Shown here: positions 5,511-8,682 of the stretch, piece after piece
Layout of the letters: the number at the start of each line of letters is the position of its first letter
Position numbering within the stretch: the stretch's first letter is position 1
Assembly: GCA_014360385.1 (NCBI GenBank)
Contig: JACIXO010000038.1
Coordinates: forward strand, 1 to 8,682
Direction of reading: 5' to 3'
DNA from: Actinomycetota bacterium
GTDB taxonomy: Bacteria; Actinomycetota; Humimicrobiia; Humimicrobiales; Humimicrobiaceae
Length of the DNA stretch: 8,682 nt
The notes under the pieces: generated by a model
What the model saw: the letters and a program-made list of their open reading frames with translations, nothing else
Told to the model about the DNA's origin: nothing
Database searches by the model: none
Translations under genes and position numbers: made by a program

Positions 5511-8500
5511 TACTTAGCTTCTACAGGCTTATTAGCACAAACTTTGAATACTGTTTCTATGTTGAGACCTCTGATTTTTTAACCTCTGATGAACTTAACA
5601 TTCTTAGATGGCTTATTTCAGAAACATTTGAACCCCGAAATTTTGGAGAGAATCCGTTTTTAAAGCCTGGTAATTCATTAGTTGAGATTGGACCTCGACT
5701 TAATTTTGAAACTCCGTTTTCAACTAACGCGGTGGCAATCTGTCATGCTTGTGGATTAAAGAAGGTTACCCGTGTAGAGCGGTCAAGGCGATATATTCTT
5801 CCGATTTTTGTTGATATGAAAAAGTTCATTGAGGAAAATCACGACCGAATGACCGAGTGTGTCTATCCTGAACCTCTTAAGACATTTGAAACTGGTATAG
5901 TTCCTGAAAGAGTTTATTCGGTGCCTCTTAATGAAAGAGGAATTGAAGCACTAATTGAAATAAATGAAAAAATGGGTCTCGGCATGGATGAGTGGGACAT
6001 TCGATACTACTATGATCTTTTTGCAAATGTTATTGGAAGAAATCCTACAAATGTGGAATGTTTTCAACTTGCGCAGGCAAACAGTGAACATTCACGCCAC
6101 TGGTTTTTTAAAGGTAAACTTATTATTGACGGAAAAGAGATGCCCAAGACCTTGCTCCAGTTAATAAAGTCAACTCTGGAAGCCAATCCTTCAAACAGTA
6201 TAATCGCATTTAAGGATAATTCAGGTGGAATTAGGGGCTATGAGATAACCACGATTATTCCTGAAAAGCCAGGATTTTGCTCGCCATTTTCTACTGCAAG
6301 AGTTACTTACCACTTTATTTTTACTGCAGAGACACACAATTTTCCTTGCGGGGTTGCCCCTTTTCCGGGTGCTGAGACTGGAACTGGTGGGAGAATTCGT
6401 GATATCCAGGCGACAGGTAGAGGCGGGCTTGTAGTTGCAGGTACTGCAGGATATTGCACTGGAAATTTGAATATTCCAGGATATCCAATACCTGGAGAGG
6501 ATAAAAGTTTTGTCTATCCAACAAACCTTGCTTCTCCTCTAGAGATTTTAATTGGAGAAAGTGATGGTGCTTCTGATTATGGGAATAAGTTTGGTGAGCC
6601 TGTAATTCAGGGGTTTACGAGAACATTTGGGTTAAAACTTCCTGATGGCCAGCGCCGTGAATGGGTAAAACCAATTATGTTTTCCGGCGGCATAGGCCAG
6701 ATAGATCATCGTCATATAAATAAGGAAAATCCCAGACCTGGTATGCTTATAGTACAGGTTGGGGGACCTGCATATCGTATTGGCATGGGTGGCGGAGCTG
6801 CCTCCAGCATGATTCAGAGTGAGGAAAGAGAGGAACTTGATTTCAACGCAGTTCAGCGCGGAAATGCTGAGATGGAACAGAAAATGAACAGGGTAGTGCG
6901 TGCATGTATTGAGATGGGAGACAGAAACCCTATTTTAAGTATTCATGACCAAGGAGCTGGAGGTCCATGTAATGTTTTAACGGAGCTTGTTGCACCAGCA
7001 GGAGGGAGAATAGAGATTCGCAATATTGAGGTAGGTGATAAAACTCTTTCTGTTCTCGAGATATGGGGAGCAGAATATCAGGAGAGAAACGCCTTTCTTA
7101 TCTTACCCGAGCGTCTGGATGAGTTCAGGGAAATTTGCCAGAGGGAAAAGGTCAACTGTGAAGTTTTGGGAAAAATCACTGGAGATGGAAAAATTGTAGT
7201 TCATGATAGCTTTGATAATAGTACTCCTGTTAATCTAGAGCTAAGTAAGATTCTAACAAATATTCCCCAGAAAACTTTTAGCTTGAAGCGCCTTCCAAAA
7301 AAACTCCTTCCATTAAGATTACCTCCGAAACTTTCAGTAGAGGAGGCACTGAGGCTTGTATTTAAGCTGCCATCAGTTGGCTCTAAAGGGTTTCTTGTAA
7401 GAAAAGTTGATAGAAGTGTTACAGGGCTTGTTGCCAGACAGCAGTGCTGCGGTCCACTTCAGCTTCCTGTATCAGATGTCGCAGTTATTGCACAGAGCCA
7501 CTTTGGGCTGAGTGGTGCTGCAATCTCAATTGGTGAACAGCCTTCTAAAATTCTTATTAGCCCGGCTTCAGGAGCACGTATGGCAGTTGGTGAGGCTCTT
7601 ACTAACATGGTATGGGCACTTATAAGTGATATAAGCCACATAAAATGTTCAGTTAACTGGATGTGGGCTGCCAAACTCCCAGGCGAAGGAGCTTTACTGT
7701 GGGATGCTGCAAGTGCTCTAACAGACCTGATGATTTCCCTTGGGATTGCTGCTGATGGAGGAAAGGATAGTCTTTCGATGGCAGCCAAAGTGAGAGATGA
7801 AATTGTTAAAGCACCCGGTGAAGTTGTTATTTCCATGTATGCACCTATGCCAGATGTTACTAAAGTGGTGACTCCGGATATAAAGAGGCCGGGGATAGGT
7901 AAACTTATGATGATAGATCTTGCTAAAGGAAAAAGGCGCCTCGGCGGTTCGGCTTTAGCTCAAGCATTTGGTCAGATTGGAAATGAGTCTCCTGATGTGG
8001 AGGATTCTCATCTTCTTGTTCAGGCATTTAAGGCAGTTCAAGATTTGATCAGAAAAGAGTTGGTTCTTTCCGGACACGACATAAGTGACGGAGGTCTTAT
8101 AACTGCCCTTGTGGAAATGGCTCTATCAGGAAATTGTGGCATCGTAGTCAATATTTCTGAAGGCGTAGATATAATTTCCTACCTATTTTCTGAGGAACTT
8201 GGACTTGTTCTGGAATATCTTCCTCAAAATGAAGCCAGTATAACAAGGATATTGAATGAGTTTGGTGTTCCATTTACACTTCTTGGAAGTTCCAGTAGAG
8301 ATTCCAGGGTAGTTATTTGCAAGGGTAGAGATGTTGTACTGAATTTAAGTATTAGGAAACTTCTTTCATGGTGGGAGTCAACAAGTGACAAGATCGAAGA
8401 AAATCAGATGAATCCCAAGCTTGCAAGAAAACAGAGAAAATTTCATTTCAGAAAAAGTCCAGAATATTACTTATCTTTTAAGCCTGAGGCTTTGAAGATC

Positions 8501-8682
8501 CAGGCTATTTCTCATGATGTAAACTCTATTTCCTCATCCAGAAACTCTAACACATTAGACTCTAACACATTGTTTTCTAAGACACCTGTATTTTCTAAGA
8601 CACCTGTAAAGAAACCGAAAGTTTCAATTGTGCGTGAAGAGGGAAGTAATGGAGATAGAGAGATGGCATCCGCGTTTTTCAT
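5507..8682 (+). CDS. purL: Phosphoribosylformylglycinamidine synthase, large single-chain form, 3' end cut by window
   Basis: PurL converts FGAR, ATP and glutamine to FGAM, the fourth step of purine synthesis, in the cytoplasm. I translated the frame by hand: 1058 codons without a stop. Order: a short PurS-like domain (1 to about 150, with VEIGPRLNFET and STNAVAICHACGL), a linker (MGLGMDEWD), QANSEHSRHWFFKG, the first synthase half with AETHNFP (274-280), GTGGRIRD and SGGIG (393-397), the second half with NWMWAAKLPGEGA, ADGGKDSLSMA (about 746-756) and SGHDISDGG (855-863), then a repeat-rich linker and the first glutaminase strand (VSIVREEGSNGDREMA) from about 1039. The catalytic Cys-His-Glu lies beyond the edge. 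NSEHSRHWFF and REEGSNGDREM match the eukaryotic/proteobacterial form, not the Streptococcus-Clostridium form (WSDHCRH). The start is fixed: TGA occupies the preceding in-frame codon (5504-5506). The N-terminus is about 20-30 residues shorter than in relatives I recall. Confidence 0.95.
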   Translation, partial: MILSFYRLISTNFEYCFYVETSDFLTSDELNILRWLISETFEPRNFGENPFLKPGNSLVEIGPRLNFETPFSTNAVAICHACGLKKVTRVERSRRYILPIFVDMKKFIEENHDRMTECVYPEPLKTFETGIVPERVYSVPLNERGIEALIEINEKMGLGMDEWDIRYYYDLFANVIGRNPTNVECFQLAQANSEHSRHWFFKGKLIIDGKEMPKTLLQLIKSTLEANPSNSIIAFKDNSGGIRGYEITTIIPEKPGFCSPFSTARVTYHFIFTAETHNFPCGVAPFPGAETGTGGRIRDIQATGRGGLVVAGTAGYCTGNLNIPGYPIPGEDKSFVYPTNLASPLEILIGESDGASDYGNKFGEPVIQGFTRTFGLKLPDGQRREWVKPIMFSGGIGQIDHRHINKENPRPGMLIVQVGGPAYRIGMGGGAASSMIQSEEREELDFNAVQRGNAEMEQKMNRVVRACIEMGDRNPILSIHDQGAGGPCNVLTELVAPAGGRIEIRNIEVGDKTLSVLEIWGAEYQERNAFLILPERLDEFREICQREKVNCEVLGKITGDGKIVVHDSFDNSTPVNLELSKILTNIPQKTFSLKRLPKKLLPLRLPPKLSVEEALRLVFKLPSVGSKGFLVRKVDRSVTGLVARQQCCGPLQLPVSDVAVIAQSHFGLSGAAISIGEQPSKILISPASGARMAVGEALTNMVWALISDISHIKCSVNWMWAAKLPGEGALLWDAASALTDLMISLGIAADGGKDSLSMAAKVRDEIVKAPGEVVISMYAPMPDVTKVVTPDIKRPGIGKLMMIDLAKGKRRLGGSALAQAFGQIGNESPDVEDSHLLVQAFKAVQDLIRKELVLSGHDISDGGLITALVEMALSGNCGIVVNISEGVDIISYLFSEELGLVLEYLPQNEASITRILNEFGVPFTLLGSSSRDSRVVICKGRDVVLNLSIRKLLSWWESTSDKIEENQMNPKLARKQRKFHFRKSPEYYLSFKPEALKIQAISHDVNSISSSRNSNTLDSNTLFSKTPVFSKTPVKKPKVSIVREEGSNGDREMASAFF
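8544..8573. repeat. 15-bp near-perfect tandem repeat in the PurL interdomain linker
   Basis: ACTCTAACACATTAG (8544-8558) is followed by ACTCTAACACATTGT (8559-8573), identical over the first 13 bases. In frame they give SNTLD and SNTLF. They sit in the linker between synthase and glutaminase parts, next to the second repeat pair. Confidence 0.8.
8573..8608. repeat. Perfect 18-bp tandem duplication in the PurL linker
   Basis: TTTTCTAAGACACCTGTA occurs twice with no gap (8573-8590 and 8591-8608), encoding FSKTPV-FSKTPV at residues 1023-1034. The glutaminase domain begins a few residues later. No base difference between copies suggests a recent event. Confidence 0.9.

Noticed and set aside
5964..6164. 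Plus-strand 66-residue open frame within purL
   Set aside because: It is out of frame with purL over the conserved NSEHSRHWFF region, so it is a shadow.
7459..7836. 125-residue minus-strand open frame
   Set aside because: It lies fully inside purL, whose plus-strand frame encodes highly conserved motifs there. No ribosome-binding site or family match was seen.

Overview
The window is a compact, low-GC (by eye), entirely plus-strand bacterial segment with seven protein genes and almost no spare DNA. A Rex redox repressor together with a LytR-CpsA-Psr (LCP) cell-wall protein suggests a Gram-positive-type or related, probably anaerobic or facultative bacterium. I cannot place it more precisely from the sequence. 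No RNA gene, CRISPR array, insertion sequence or integrase was seen.

Left part (1-2156): the 3' portion of ychF, a translation-associated ATPase of the Obg family, runs in from outside the window. It is followed by a TTG-started SAM-dependent methyltransferase that carries a C-terminal Trm112-like zinc-ribbon domain. A gap of 180 bases (2157-2336) holds a 17-bp tandem repeat with a hairpin, then a good promoter (TTGTTA, 17 bases, TATACT) whose spacer is filled by an imperfect Rex-operator-like palindrome.

Right part (2337-8682): this promoter appears to drive rex, an LCP-family membrane protein, an unrecognised 102-residue gene, purB, and purL. The spacings shrink along the run: 28, 57, 2, and then a 4-base ATGA overlap. 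PurB makes both AICAR and AMP in purine synthesis. PurL makes FGAM and is the very large single-chain form. It is open from 5507 to the right window edge, 1058 codons so far, and is cut just inside its glutaminase domain. If the palindrome is a real Rex site, the cell's NADH/NAD+ ratio would influence wall assembly and purine synthesis as well as rex itself.

Two things stand out. First, PurL looks like the animal/fungal type of the enzyme rather than the split PurS/PurQ/PurL set common in Gram-positive bacteria, and it has an unusually short N-terminus. Second, short tandem duplications of 12-18 bases recur at several unrelated sites: inside ychF, in the linker and at the stop codon of the methyltransferase gene, and twice in the PurL linker. 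In addition a Ser/Pro microsatellite-like insert sits in the methyltransferase. This points to frequent slippage duplications tolerated in loops and linkers. I found no convincing new defence or mobile system.
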